Origin: Candidatus Kaiserbacteria bacterium
GTDB lineage: Bacteria > Patescibacteria > Paceibacteria > UBA9973 > UBA2100
Length of the DNA stretch: 5,854 nucleotides
Direction: 5' to 3'
NCBI GenBank assembly: GCA_002401495.1
Contig: NVTG01000091.1
Coordinates: 1-5,854 of the forward strand
Position numbers and translations under genes: made by a program. The notes beneath the pieces are model-generated. The model searched no databases, was not told where the DNA came from, and saw only the letters and a program-made list of their open reading frames with translations. Positions 1-5,854 of the stretch are shown in pieces (the stretch's first letter is position 1; the number at the start of each line of letters is the position of its first letter).

Positions 1-44
1 CCCCGTGGAAATGTATCGTGTTAATTGAATAAATAAAATTCAAA
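1..44 (+). promoter_or_regulatory. 5' leader of the proteasome gene
   Basis: This is the sequence before the first PSMB7 ATG. It is AT-rich just upstream of the start (AATAAATAAAATTCAAA) and holds a five-codon upstream reading frame, ATG at 11 to TGA at 28. The same TGA also closes the open frame entering from the window edge, so it could instead be the last codons of an upstream same-strand gene, which would leave only 16 bp before PSMB7. The sequence is too short to decide between these. No telomere repeat is present beyond a single CCCC at the edge. Confidence 0.4.
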
Positions 45-959
45 ATGGATTTACAATATATTGATAATCTGAGCACTGGGGGCTTTAACTTTGAAAACTG
101 TATCCGTAACAAGGCTTTGTTCGATAATGGCATTATGAAAGAAAAGGCACCCATGAAAACTGGAACTACTATCGTTGGTTTAGTATTCAAGGTAAGTCCC
201 ACCAATCTAACCCCATCTCTTCCCCAGGACGGAGTAATCTTAGCAGCAGACACAAGAGCAACAGGAGGATCAATAGTAGGCGACAAAAACTGCATGAAAA
301 TCCACGACCTAGCCTCCAACATCAAATGCTGTGGTGCAGGAACTGCTGCTGATTGCGATCATGTCACTGGTAAGATATTCTCCAAGTTTATCTTTATAGA
401 GATGCTGAGGAGAGAATTGGAATTACAGAAATTGAACACTGGAAGAGAAAACAGAGTATACGCAGTAGTCCAAAGACTAACCCAACACTTATTCAGATAT
501 CAAGGTCACATTGGAACAGGGTTAATTATAGGAGGAGTAGATTGTCAAGGCTATCATCTTGGTTCAGTATCCCCTGATGGAGCAACATCATATAATCCTT
601 ATATGACAACAGGATCTGGATCATTAGCTGCTATGGCTATCTTTGAGTCCGAATATAAGGAAAATTTAACTGTAAGTTTGGATTTATTTATGGGAGGGTA
701 GAAAGAGGAAGGGATTAAGATGGTCGTGACTGCAATCGAAGCTGGAATATACCACGATTTAGGTTCAGGTTCCAACGTAGACGTAATGGTGATAGAAAAA
801 GGGAAATCAGAATTCATGAGAAACTACAAATCTGACAACAAGAAGGTCTATGCGAAACCAGAAGGGTTCCATTTCAAAGCGGGTGATACTGTGGTTCTTG
901 ATGAATGGAAATTGAAGCTGGATATCTCGACAGGAGATGCTCCTATGGAAATTTAATGA
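45..959 (+). CDS. PSMB7: 20S proteasome beta-2 subunit (PSMB7 type), 4 exons
   Basis: This is the trypsin-like catalytic beta-2 subunit of the 20S proteasome core, an N-terminal threonine hydrolase. Exons are 45-191, 228-369, 400-671 and 702-959, giving 272 residues. A 40-residue propeptide with the family signature GGFNFENC is followed by the autocleavage site TG|TTIVG. Counted from the mature Thr1, Asp17, Lys33, Gly47, Asp and Gly in the GTAAD stretch, and Ser129 in GSGSLAAMA all fall at the standard numbers, and Gly45 fits the beta-2 S1 pocket. LFRYQG, GGVD and DLGSGSN are further family blocks. Removing the three introns restores exact spacing to human PSMB7 as I remember it; the stretch DHVTEMLRRELELQKL then aligns without gaps. 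The end reads ATT TAA TGA: under the local code TAA is Gln and TGA is the stop, so the gene ends at 959, not 956. All three introns are multiples of three and free of TGA, so retaining them would not break the frame. Confidence 0.96.
192..227 (+). other. PSMB7 intron 1, 36 nt
   Basis: GTAAGT donor and TTCCCCAG acceptor, phase 0. If retained it would insert 12 residues between the Lys and Asp of the family block VFKDG, where beta-2 proteins have no insertion. It contains no in-frame stop. Confidence 0.95.
370..399 (+). other. PSMB7 intron 2, 30 nt
   Basis: GTAAGA donor and TTTATAG acceptor, phase 1 (G|AG gives Glu). If retained it adds 10 residues between the GTAAD block and the LELQKLNTGR helix; removal restores the family spacing. 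It has no in-frame stop, so a plain ORF search does not reveal it. Confidence 0.9.
672..701 (+). other. PSMB7 intron 3, 30 nt
   Basis: GTAAGT donor and GGGTAG acceptor, phase 0. It separates ENLT from KEEGIKMVVTAIEAG, which matches the acidic-loop and helix region of beta-2 subunits. The TAG at its 3' end ends the ORF in the standard code, but is Gln under the local code. Confidence 0.93.
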
Positions 960-1035
960 TGGGCGTGTGGGTTAATATTTGAATTAAAAAACAACTTCTG
1001 TATTTAACATCTCTCAGGGATGCAGATGGGGGGTC
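960..1035. other. Tail-to-tail spacer between PSMB7 and DPY30
   Basis: These 76 bp must hold the 3' untranslated ends and polyadenylation sites of both convergent genes. The first part is AT-rich (TTAATATTTGAATTAAAAAA). The part nearest DPY30 is richer in G on the plus strand. I see no clear hairpin terminator or small gene. Confidence 0.6.
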
Positions 1036-1262
1036 TCATTGTTTCTGTGGATTGTTCTTCATGAGATATTATGCCACGAATTCAATGGGATCAGCGGGTC
1101 TTTCTTTCGCTAATTCAGCCAATGATTGAAGCAAGATTGGTACAACTGTTTGGTCGAGGTAAGCACGAATGGGTAGAGAGGCGAGACCCTTGTCATCAGC
1201 TTTGGCTGCGTCTGCTGGTTTGTCTATACAACAGTTACAGATGGGAAGGACGTACCTGACAT
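1036..1262 (-). CDS. DPY30: DPY30-domain protein, 64 aa, 2 exons
   Basis: This is a short protein made almost only of the DPY30 motif, a helix-loop-helix that dimerises to form a docking site for amphipathic helices. In animals and fungi DPY30 is a core subunit of COMPASS H3K4 methyltransferases; DPY30-domain proteins also sit in ciliary radial spokes. Exons on the minus strand are 1262-1256 and 1223-1036. The protein starts [15 protein letters not shown], followed by the core [17 protein letters not shown], then [20 protein letters not shown] and a KNNPQ tail. This is near identical to human DPY30 from memory. The Gln in FVAQYL is encoded by TAA, so the standard code would truncate the protein before its last helix is complete. 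It ends at TGA. It lies tail-to-tail with PSMB7 and head-to-head with the next gene. Length is below the roughly 99 residues of human DPY30 because the N-terminal extension is short. Whether it acts in COMPASS or the axoneme cannot be told from sequence. Confidence 0.93.
1224..1255 (-). other. DPY30 intron, 32 nt
   Basis: On the minus strand it has a GTACGT donor and a TTGTATAG acceptor, phase 1 (G|AC gives Asp3). Splicing brings the start ATG TCA G in frame with the DPY30 core. Without splicing there is no good start and the upstream residues are an unlikely Cys-rich stretch. Confidence 0.88.
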
Positions 1263-1341
1263 TTCTTAAATATGATTTAAATTATTATTATAAGTAGAGT
1301 ATTAAATGTCAAGTTAAAGACAACAGAACAATTCATAAAAC
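1263..1341. promoter_or_regulatory. Divergent promoter region, DPY30 / gene 3
   Basis: This is a 79-bp, strongly AT-rich interval between the minus-strand DPY30 start and the proposed plus-strand start at 1342. It contains TTTAAATTATTATTATAA and similar runs but no motif I can name. If gene 3 instead starts at 1403 the interval grows to 140 bp. Confidence 0.55.
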
Positions 1342-3473
1342 ATGTAATTGAACAAACAGCAAGTAAGTCTTCATTATTATTAACCGAGTTAACCAGAGGC
1401 TGATGATGAGTAAGTTGAACAAACAGAATCAAGTTCAAATCTATGAGAGTGGGAAGCATCACCCTACTTCTCCTCACTATTATCAACCAAACGGAAACAA
1501 AGCCAGAGCGAATAAAAGAAGATAAGAAGTAATAGAAAACAAAATAAAACTAAAACAAAGCCAATCCCCCAACCGTTACTTCAACGAGTACCATGACCTC
1601 TCCCAAGACTTGCAGGATTACATAATGGAATACTTTGACGATGACATTCGTGCCTCAAACGGAAATATAATAGGATTGGCATGTGGTCCTCTTTCACGTC
1701 CTCGCTATATAAACGATAAAATCGAAGTGGAGCTGTTAGAGTTCAAAAGAGAAATTGAAGAGAGGTTTGCTAAATCTGATGTCAATGCTAAGTTTGTGTT
1801 TCCTCTGATGCAGCAGCAGTTGCATGCTAAATCTCCGCAGACTTCAACTAAACATGGCAATTCTAAAACGTTTGACTTTCCTCCTGTTTTACTTAGTTAT
1901 TTGTAGAATGCGGGGGCGAGTTCGTAGAAATCGCCTTTGGGGGTCAATGGGAATTCTTAGCAAATAAGACAAAACCAAGACTCCACTCAATCCGTCTAAC
2001 ATTCTCGCAACGTGAGCAAAGGTGCAAAAATAAACACAGATTTTAGTTAGGGAATTTAGTCAGTTAGACACATTAACCAAGACAGTGTTGATGCACTTGA
2101 AGACCTCTTTCGTTCATCTGACTATTATCAACAAGCGAAGCAGAAAAACAAGCAATCTAAACAAACTCCTCATAACCATTCAACGGGACCAAGTCAAAAG
2201 AAAATAAAAAATAAAACGTTTGATTTTGCACCTGGGTTTTTGTAGGATCTTGCAAAGGAAAATTATTAGATTGAACAAGCAGATTCAAGATAGGATGAAA
2301 TGCATTAATCTAAACAACAACAACAATAAAAAGGCGTCCCAGGCGACACCGGTGCAAGTAAGTACGAACTCAATAACCTCACTACCAAAGATTACGATGC
2401 TCAAACGGCCTCATCTGGTAGAAACAGTCAATACATGGAATTCAACACGAGCAGAAACCAAAACTACCAGTCCTCATCCTCCCGCAACCAACAACATCCT
2501 CCCGTGAAACCTCAACATCACAGAATGTAGAGCCAAAACACTTCACTCTGGAACTACCAACAAAACCAGCCAAAAAAGAACCTCCAAAACTAAGCATATA
2601 TAAATAGAACACGCGCTCCAGAAGCAAAATCCCACGAGCGCACTACAGCCGTAATAAAACCCAACCAATCCCTCACCCTTTATGGAGATTTCAATTATGG
2701 CAGTGGCACAGTCCCCTTATCCACAAAAAACAAAACAAAAACCCCAATCTCCAACCTAAAAACTCAAAGCAAATTCTTTTCTGGAGTGAATGGCAAAACT
2801 CCAACTAACATGTCATATGACAGTCGAAACCAACGTACAAACAGTCGAAGCAAGCAATCGATCAATATGAGTGGGTAAGTAAGTTCAAGAGCTGTGCGGA
2901 AGACAACTACTGAAAAATAACATTATTAAGCTTCTGCTCCTGATCGTTCACAAAAGCAACTATATAACTAAACACCAACCACAAGTGGAGGGATGACAAC
3001 AACAGGATCTAGTGGAGGAGGAAGTAAAATAAAGAAGAATAAAAGGTCAAAGTAATAATTACTTATGAGTACTGATATGGGAACGATCTAAACCTCGATT
3101 TCTCCTTCTTATCGTAACTTGGGACCTAATTATAGTTAAGACTTTACGACGAATCATTCGTAGAGAAATATGAAAAAGATTTCGTCGCCGTCACATTAAT
3201 AGTTGGCGCTGCAAGGGAATTTGTAAGTTTGAGTTTTATTTTAGAGGGGTGATTAATGGGTAAAATAGTTAGAAATCGAGGCATGGTCATACGTTAAGCT
3301 TTTAGGTGGTGGGGAAAGAAGGGAAGGCTGTTAATATTTATAAAACAGAAGATTTGAAGCAGTATTTGGGATCTGGGGCGAATGTTGGTCCCGGCGGTGG
3401 GTAAAAGAATGGAGGGAATGGATAGAGGATCAACAATTATGTAGACTTAAAACCTCATAAATAATAATAATGA
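1342..3473 (+). CDS. Gln/Asn/Ser-rich protein of unknown function, about 691 aa
   Basis: I do not recognise this gene. Exons are 1342-1362, 1397-3222 and 3245-3473. The frame contains more than 30 TAA/TAG codons and no TGA until 3471, which is why it looks shattered in the standard code. Residues 68-150 look folded: aromatic and acidic YFNEYHDLSQDLQDYIMEYF, then IIGLACGPLSRPRYI and a charged helix VELLEFKREIEERF. A KTFDF-x-P motif occurs twice (residues about 164 and 280). Most of residues 170-610 is low-complexity, polar and basic (Q, N, S, T, K), so probably disordered, with poly-Gln near 2315-2329. A second compact segment, residues 631-660, holds TLSFQVVGKEGKAVNIYKTE, followed by a Gly-rich tail. 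The end reads TAA TAA TAA TGA. The start is uncertain: ATG 1342 needs a 34-nt intron in matching phase, while ATG 1403 needs none and gives 682 residues. Other possible introns at 2358-2390 and 2879-2902 keep the frame either way. Confidence 0.85.
1363..1396 (+). other. Possible first intron of gene 3, 34 nt
   Basis: GTAAGT donor and AACCAG acceptor, phase 0. It joins a seven-codon exon (ATG 1342, MQLNKQQ) to the long frame at 1397 in the right phase. Length, donor and acceptor match the firm introns of this window. If transcription starts downstream of it, ATG 1403 is the start and this is leader sequence. Confidence 0.6.
1865..1906 (+). repeat. KTFDF-x-P motif, copy 1 of 2 (protein repeat)
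   Basis: It encodes KTFDFPPVLLSYLQ. Copy 2 at 2213-2254 encodes KTFDFAPGFLQDLA. Both share Lys-Thr-Phe-Asp-Phe, a Pro two residues later, then hydrophobics and Leu-Gln or Leu-x-x-Leu, set in otherwise polar sequence. The DNA is also similar (AAAACGTTTGA.TTT). It looks like a duplicated short binding motif; the partner is unknown. Confidence 0.6.
2213..2254 (+). repeat. KTFDF-x-P motif, copy 2 of 2 (protein repeat)
   Basis: This is the second copy of the motif at 1865-1906, about 116 residues further along the protein. It runs into a predicted helix DLAKENYQIEQ. Two of the Gln codons here (2243, 2267) are TAG. Confidence 0.6.
3223..3244 (+). other. Gene 3 last intron, 22 nt
   Basis: GTAAGT donor, T-rich body and TTTTAG acceptor, phase 2. 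Unspliced, the frame meets TGA inside the intron. Spliced, it continues for 76 more codons containing the compact segment TLSFQVVGKEGKAVNIYKTE. This is the shortest intron in the window. Confidence 0.85.
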
Positions 3474-3479
3474 ATTAAA
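3474..3479. other. 6-bp gap between convergent genes
   Basis: Only ATTAAA separates the plus-strand TGA (3471-3473) from the minus-strand TGA (3482-3480). The 3' untranslated regions of both transcripts must therefore lie inside the opposite gene's coding sequence. ATTAAA is a known variant of the polyadenylation signal, but its role here is a guess. Confidence 0.75.
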
Positions 3480-4880
3480 TCAGAATATAACACAATCTTT
3501 ATCACTCTTCTACAATCTACTAATATCAACAGCGAATTTCTCTTCTCCTGGACTTCCATCATCTTCGTTTATCTCTTCTTCTGATGGGGCGGTTGTGAAT
3601 TGTTTTAGCCATTTTTATGATTGGCGTTTGCGGGCTATTCTTTGAAGGCGGACTACATATTTCATTGTTTTGAATTGAGCAATATGCTTATAAAGACTTT
3701 TCATTTGGTAAGGAACTTTTTCACTGTCCATATCTGAATAAAAATGATCAAATTTCTAGCGTTCAAGAGTTTTCCAATAATCGTCTTGTTGGAAGGCATG
3801 ATCGTATATCTTCTAAAGGGTGTTGTGGATGTATATTTTATCTAAGCTTGTTGATAGTTGTTTGGCGCAGATTATCATGTATTCTTTTCTTTTTTCTGAT
3901 AGTTCTTATGTTTTCTTTCTTATCATTTCATCTCTTTTCAAAGTTTCCAATTCAAGCTACTTCAAACTATCCTCCACCACCTCCACAGATTTTTTTTCCA
4001 ATTAAAAATCCTCAACCAAAAAAGCCACTTCATCCTTCCTCTTCTCAGCCCACCTAATAAAAAAACTCTTCACAACACTAATTTATTATTTTCTCATCCT
4101 CTCATTATTATTACGCGATATTTCCATCAGTCTCGACTTAGTTTACTCTCTTTCAATGATGTTGGTCTTAAGTCGGTAGAAGTGCTTTGAGATGATGAGA
4201 TGTGTTAGACGATTGATTGTGTTTTTATAGTTCGTTTCAAGATTGAGGTCTGATTGTTTTTTGGTGAGAGTGGTGATTTTCCAGATTGTGTAAGTGGTTT
4301 CGATTGAGGCGGAGGTTCTTGTTTTATCGAATCGGGAGATTAGTTGAGGGAGGTATTTTTTGTAGTATGTGTTAAGCTCTTATTATCTTTCATACTCTAT
4401 TTATCTTTTGACTTCATCTTTCCACAACCCAAATTTTTCCTTCACTCCTAATTCTCTTCTAATAAAAATCTTTTCGATAATTCTCTTTTTACATATCTTA
4501 GGGTGAAACACTCGTTTTTCTTGCACCATCAAAGATTCTGTATCTCCAAACACTTTTCGTTTCCAACAGCTAAACCCTCGATAGATCCATATCATATCTT
4601 CTCTTTCGTATATAATTTTGAAAACATTAATCAACTTCCTCTTCCTCTTAACAAAACTTGCCTTTCTAATAACCTCATAAGCATCTCTTTTAATCAATCT
4701 AACTCTAACTTAGCTCATCAACGTAACAAAATTGACAACTTTCTCATTATAAGCCCTAATTATCCATTCTCTAAAAGCTCTCTGAATCCTAATCGCCTAT
4801 TAATAATAATAATGATCTAAACGGAATAATTAATTATATAATATGTCAACTTCTTCTTAACTTAATCCGGGAGGGCACAT
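3480..4880 (-). CDS. IQ / FxxW coiled-coil protein, Sfi1-like, 466 aa
   Basis: One uninterrupted frame on the minus strand has about 18 TAA/TAG codons and ends at TGA. The product is helical and highly charged. Residues 29-43 form an IQ motif (AIRIQRAFREWIIR), and a second, weaker IQ is at 409-424 (VVRLQRIARKRQSQKW). Aromatic FxxW pairs set in basic helices occur at 36-39, 103-106, 150-153 and 274-277, as in centrin-binding Sfi1 repeats, although the spacing is irregular. Residues about 292-335 are a coiled coil, and the C-terminus is acidic (PSEEEINEDDGSPGEE). By family knowledge such proteins bind calmodulin or centrin at centrioles, basal bodies or cytoskeletal fibres; this is inference. 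ATG 4880 is the first in-frame ATG after an upstream TGA and gives MCPPGLSQEEVDILY. The next, ATG 4718, would remove the N-terminal IQ motif, so 4880 is preferred despite overlapping the next gene. The 3' end lies 6 bp from gene 3. Confidence 0.84.
4801..4842 (+). promoter_or_regulatory. AT-rich stretch upstream of ATG 4843
   Basis: Only about 5 of 42 bases are G or C, and TATATAAT lies directly before ATG 4843. Composition resembles the other intergenic stretches of the window and suggests promoter or leader of the plus-strand gene. It is also readable as minus-strand coding sequence (ILYNQLFRLDHYYYQQ), so it may serve both roles. Confidence 0.4.
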
Positions 4881-5854
4881 TAGGAACGCTGGAGGGCTTG
4901 GGAGTGATGGACTGGGGACACTCAAATCTGACTCACATATCAGGAATGTCAGAGCGAAAACTATGCATAAGGCTTATTATCTTAATAAGAATCATGTTTA
5001 ATAACGAGTAAGTTTCAGGTGTTTATGTGTGTTAGAAAATAATCCAAAAACCATGGTCAAAACCAATGGCAGCTCAACACCTCGCAGCAATAAAGATCTA
5101 GAAAATAATGAAGGGTTTCCTTATCCGTAAAAAGCTGTAAGTCTTTCCCTAACCTTCAGCAAACGAGGAAATCTGCGACCTGGAAATCGTGTGACAGCTT
5201 TATCTAACCCTAAACAGAGAAATCGATAAGAACTTCATTTCACGTCGATGTAGAAATTAAGATCGAAGTTTTTAACTAGTCCATTTAACATTATCCATAA
5301 AAACGAAGACCTCTGCTTCAAAAACTTCTGTGCAGCATTAATCTAAGCAACATTCAAGATGTCTCTCACTCGTCGATTATTCAAGTATCATCGATTCGCA
5401 ATGTATCATATTGCAGCCATTTAGATTTAATGGGCTTGGAGATCACATATCTAAAAAGTGTAGAAAAGATCACCTAAGAAAACTAAAGCTGATATGGCGG
5501 TTGAGAGGATTCAGAAGGCATGGAGGGCTTTTACTAATGTTAAGATCTTCAATTATTACAAAGACTTAATCAACTTTAAAGAAAAAGGGGATCCTGCGTA
5601 ATTGTTAAAAAGTGTTAATCCGGGTGAAGCTGGGATGTTAGATACTGCTGCTGGTTGTCATATTAGATTTAGACTTGGAGGTGATAAATTTCCTCCGTTA
5701 ATTTACTACAAAATCTTCACCCACGGAGGAATCTGCGACATAGGCGCCTTCGCCCCTCGCGATTACATGTCATTAAAACGTGAAAAGAAAAAGACCACAA
5801 TAAACACGGCTATCGATAAAAGCAAAGATCCTGAAAAGAATGAAGGATGGTATA
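4843..5854 (+). CDS. C11orf65: Multi-IQ protein with C11orf65/MFI-like domain, 3' partial
   Basis: Exons are 4843-5007, 5036-5136 and 5160 to the window edge, giving at least 320 residues with no stop reached. Four IQ motifs precede the conserved domain: LAAIKIQKIMKGFLIR (Ile76-Gln77), ALIQATFKMSLTRR (150-151), AAIQIQWAWRSH (178-179) and ERIQKAWRAF (206-207). The first three key Gln codons are TAG, TAA and TAA. From residue 204 onward the protein follows human C11orf65 (MFI, reported as a mitochondrial fission regulator) as I remember it: IQKAWRAFTNVKIF, GDPAQLLKSVNPGEAGMLD, AAGCHIRFRLGG, KFPPLIYYKIFTH and a C-terminal GWY. The Gln in GDPAQLL is TAA. The human protein has one IQ helix here; the three extra IQ motifs are a local extension. 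The start is uncertain: ATG 4843 follows TATATAAT but overlaps the minus-strand gene by 38 bp, while ATG 4963 (MHKAYYLNKN) avoids overlap. IQ motifs imply calmodulin or centrin binding. Confidence 0.85.
5008..5035 (+). other. C11orf65-like gene intron 1, 28 nt
   Basis: GTAAGT donor and TGTGTTAG acceptor, phase 0. It joins HVQQR to KIIQKPW and brings either candidate start (4843 or 4963) into the frame that carries the first IQ motif. Confidence 0.83.
5137..5159 (+). other. C11orf65-like gene intron 2, 23 nt
   Basis: GTAAGT donor, pyrimidine-rich body and CTTCAG acceptor, phase 2. It joins IQ motif 1 (frame of 5036) to the frame holding IQ motifs 2-4 and the conserved domain. Without this splice the first IQ motif would be out of frame. 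Confidence 0.85.

Noticed and set aside
1..4. CCCC at the window edge as a remnant of a C4A4 telomere.
   Set aside because: Only four bases, with no following A4 or second repeat unit; composition alone explains it.
1045..1259. Plus-strand ORF opposite DPY30.
   Set aside because: The minus strand encodes an unmistakable DPY30 core; the plus frame has no similarity and starts with no sensible context.
1410..1426. GTAAGT...CAG at 1410 as a 17-nt intron.
   Set aside because: It would shift the long frame of gene 3 and is shorter than any supported intron here.
1610..1906. A separate small gene of 98 codons.
   Set aside because: It is an internal part of gene 3; its apparent stop at 1904 is TAG, read as Gln, and its first codon is TTG.
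2220..2627. Small ORFs on both strands inside gene 3.
   Set aside because: They are out of frame with the continuous TGA-free frame and show no recognisable protein features.
1500..3480. A decayed gene or pseudogene with many stops.
   Set aside because: All the stops are TAA or TAG and none is TGA over about 1.8 kb, which is the signature of a reassigned code, not of decay.
3820..4057. Two overlapping plus-strand ORFs with hydrophobic stretches, resembling a small membrane protein.
   Set aside because: They are antisense to the coiled-coil region of the minus-strand gene; Lys/Glu-rich codons read as Phe/Leu/Ser on the opposite strand.
4503..4820. Plus-strand ORF of 105 codons.
   Set aside because: It is antisense to the N-terminal IQ/FxxW part of the minus-strand gene and has a low-complexity Asn/Ser/Phe composition typical of a shadow frame.
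5053..5160. Alternative start at ATG 5053 with the 23-nt segment kept, which is in frame with IQ motifs 2-4.
   Set aside because: The spliced model uses a GTAAGT-CAG pair and brings in an extra, well-formed IQ motif and a longer N-terminus; the unspliced model loses both. A minor isoform is still possible.

Overview
The window is nuclear DNA from a microbial eukaryote that reads TAA and TAG as glutamine and stops only at TGA. With the standard code most of it looks like broken ORFs. With TAA/TAG = Gln and TGA as the only stop, almost the whole window resolves into five tightly packed, intact protein genes, the last one cut by the window edge. The genes are interrupted by very small GT-AG introns of 22 to 36 nt. 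A ciliate is the best fit (this code is typical of spirotrich and oligohymenophorean ciliates, and tiny introns are common in the phylum). An oxymonad such as Streblomastix, or another TAR = Gln lineage, cannot be excluded from sequence alone. No telomere repeat, tRNA, rRNA, transposon or CRISPR array is visible.

Layout: (1) 45-959 (+), 20S proteasome beta-2 subunit (PSMB7 type), four exons, all catalytic residues present. (2) 1036-1262 (-), a 64-residue DPY30 protein with one intron, tail-to-tail with PSMB7 across 76 bp. (3) 1342-3473 (+), a Gln/Asn/Ser-rich, mostly disordered protein of about 690 residues that I do not recognise; it shares a short AT-rich divergent promoter region with DPY30. 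(4) 3480-4880 (-), a 466-residue helical protein with IQ motifs, Sfi1-like FxxW motifs and a coiled coil, tail-to-tail with gene 3 and only 6 bp away. (5) 4843 to the window end (+), a protein with four IQ motifs followed by a C11orf65/MFI-type domain, head-to-head with gene 4; the two most likely start codons overlap by 38 bp.

The genes do not form a pathway. Genes 4 and 5 both carry calmodulin/centrin-binding type motifs, and DPY30 domains occur in COMPASS complexes and in ciliary radial spokes, so a cilium or basal-body link for part of the cluster is possible but is inference. The strongest general result is the code reassignment: three of the four IQ-motif glutamines in gene 5, a residue inside the DPY30 core and a conserved Gln in the C11orf65 domain are all encoded by TAA or TAG.
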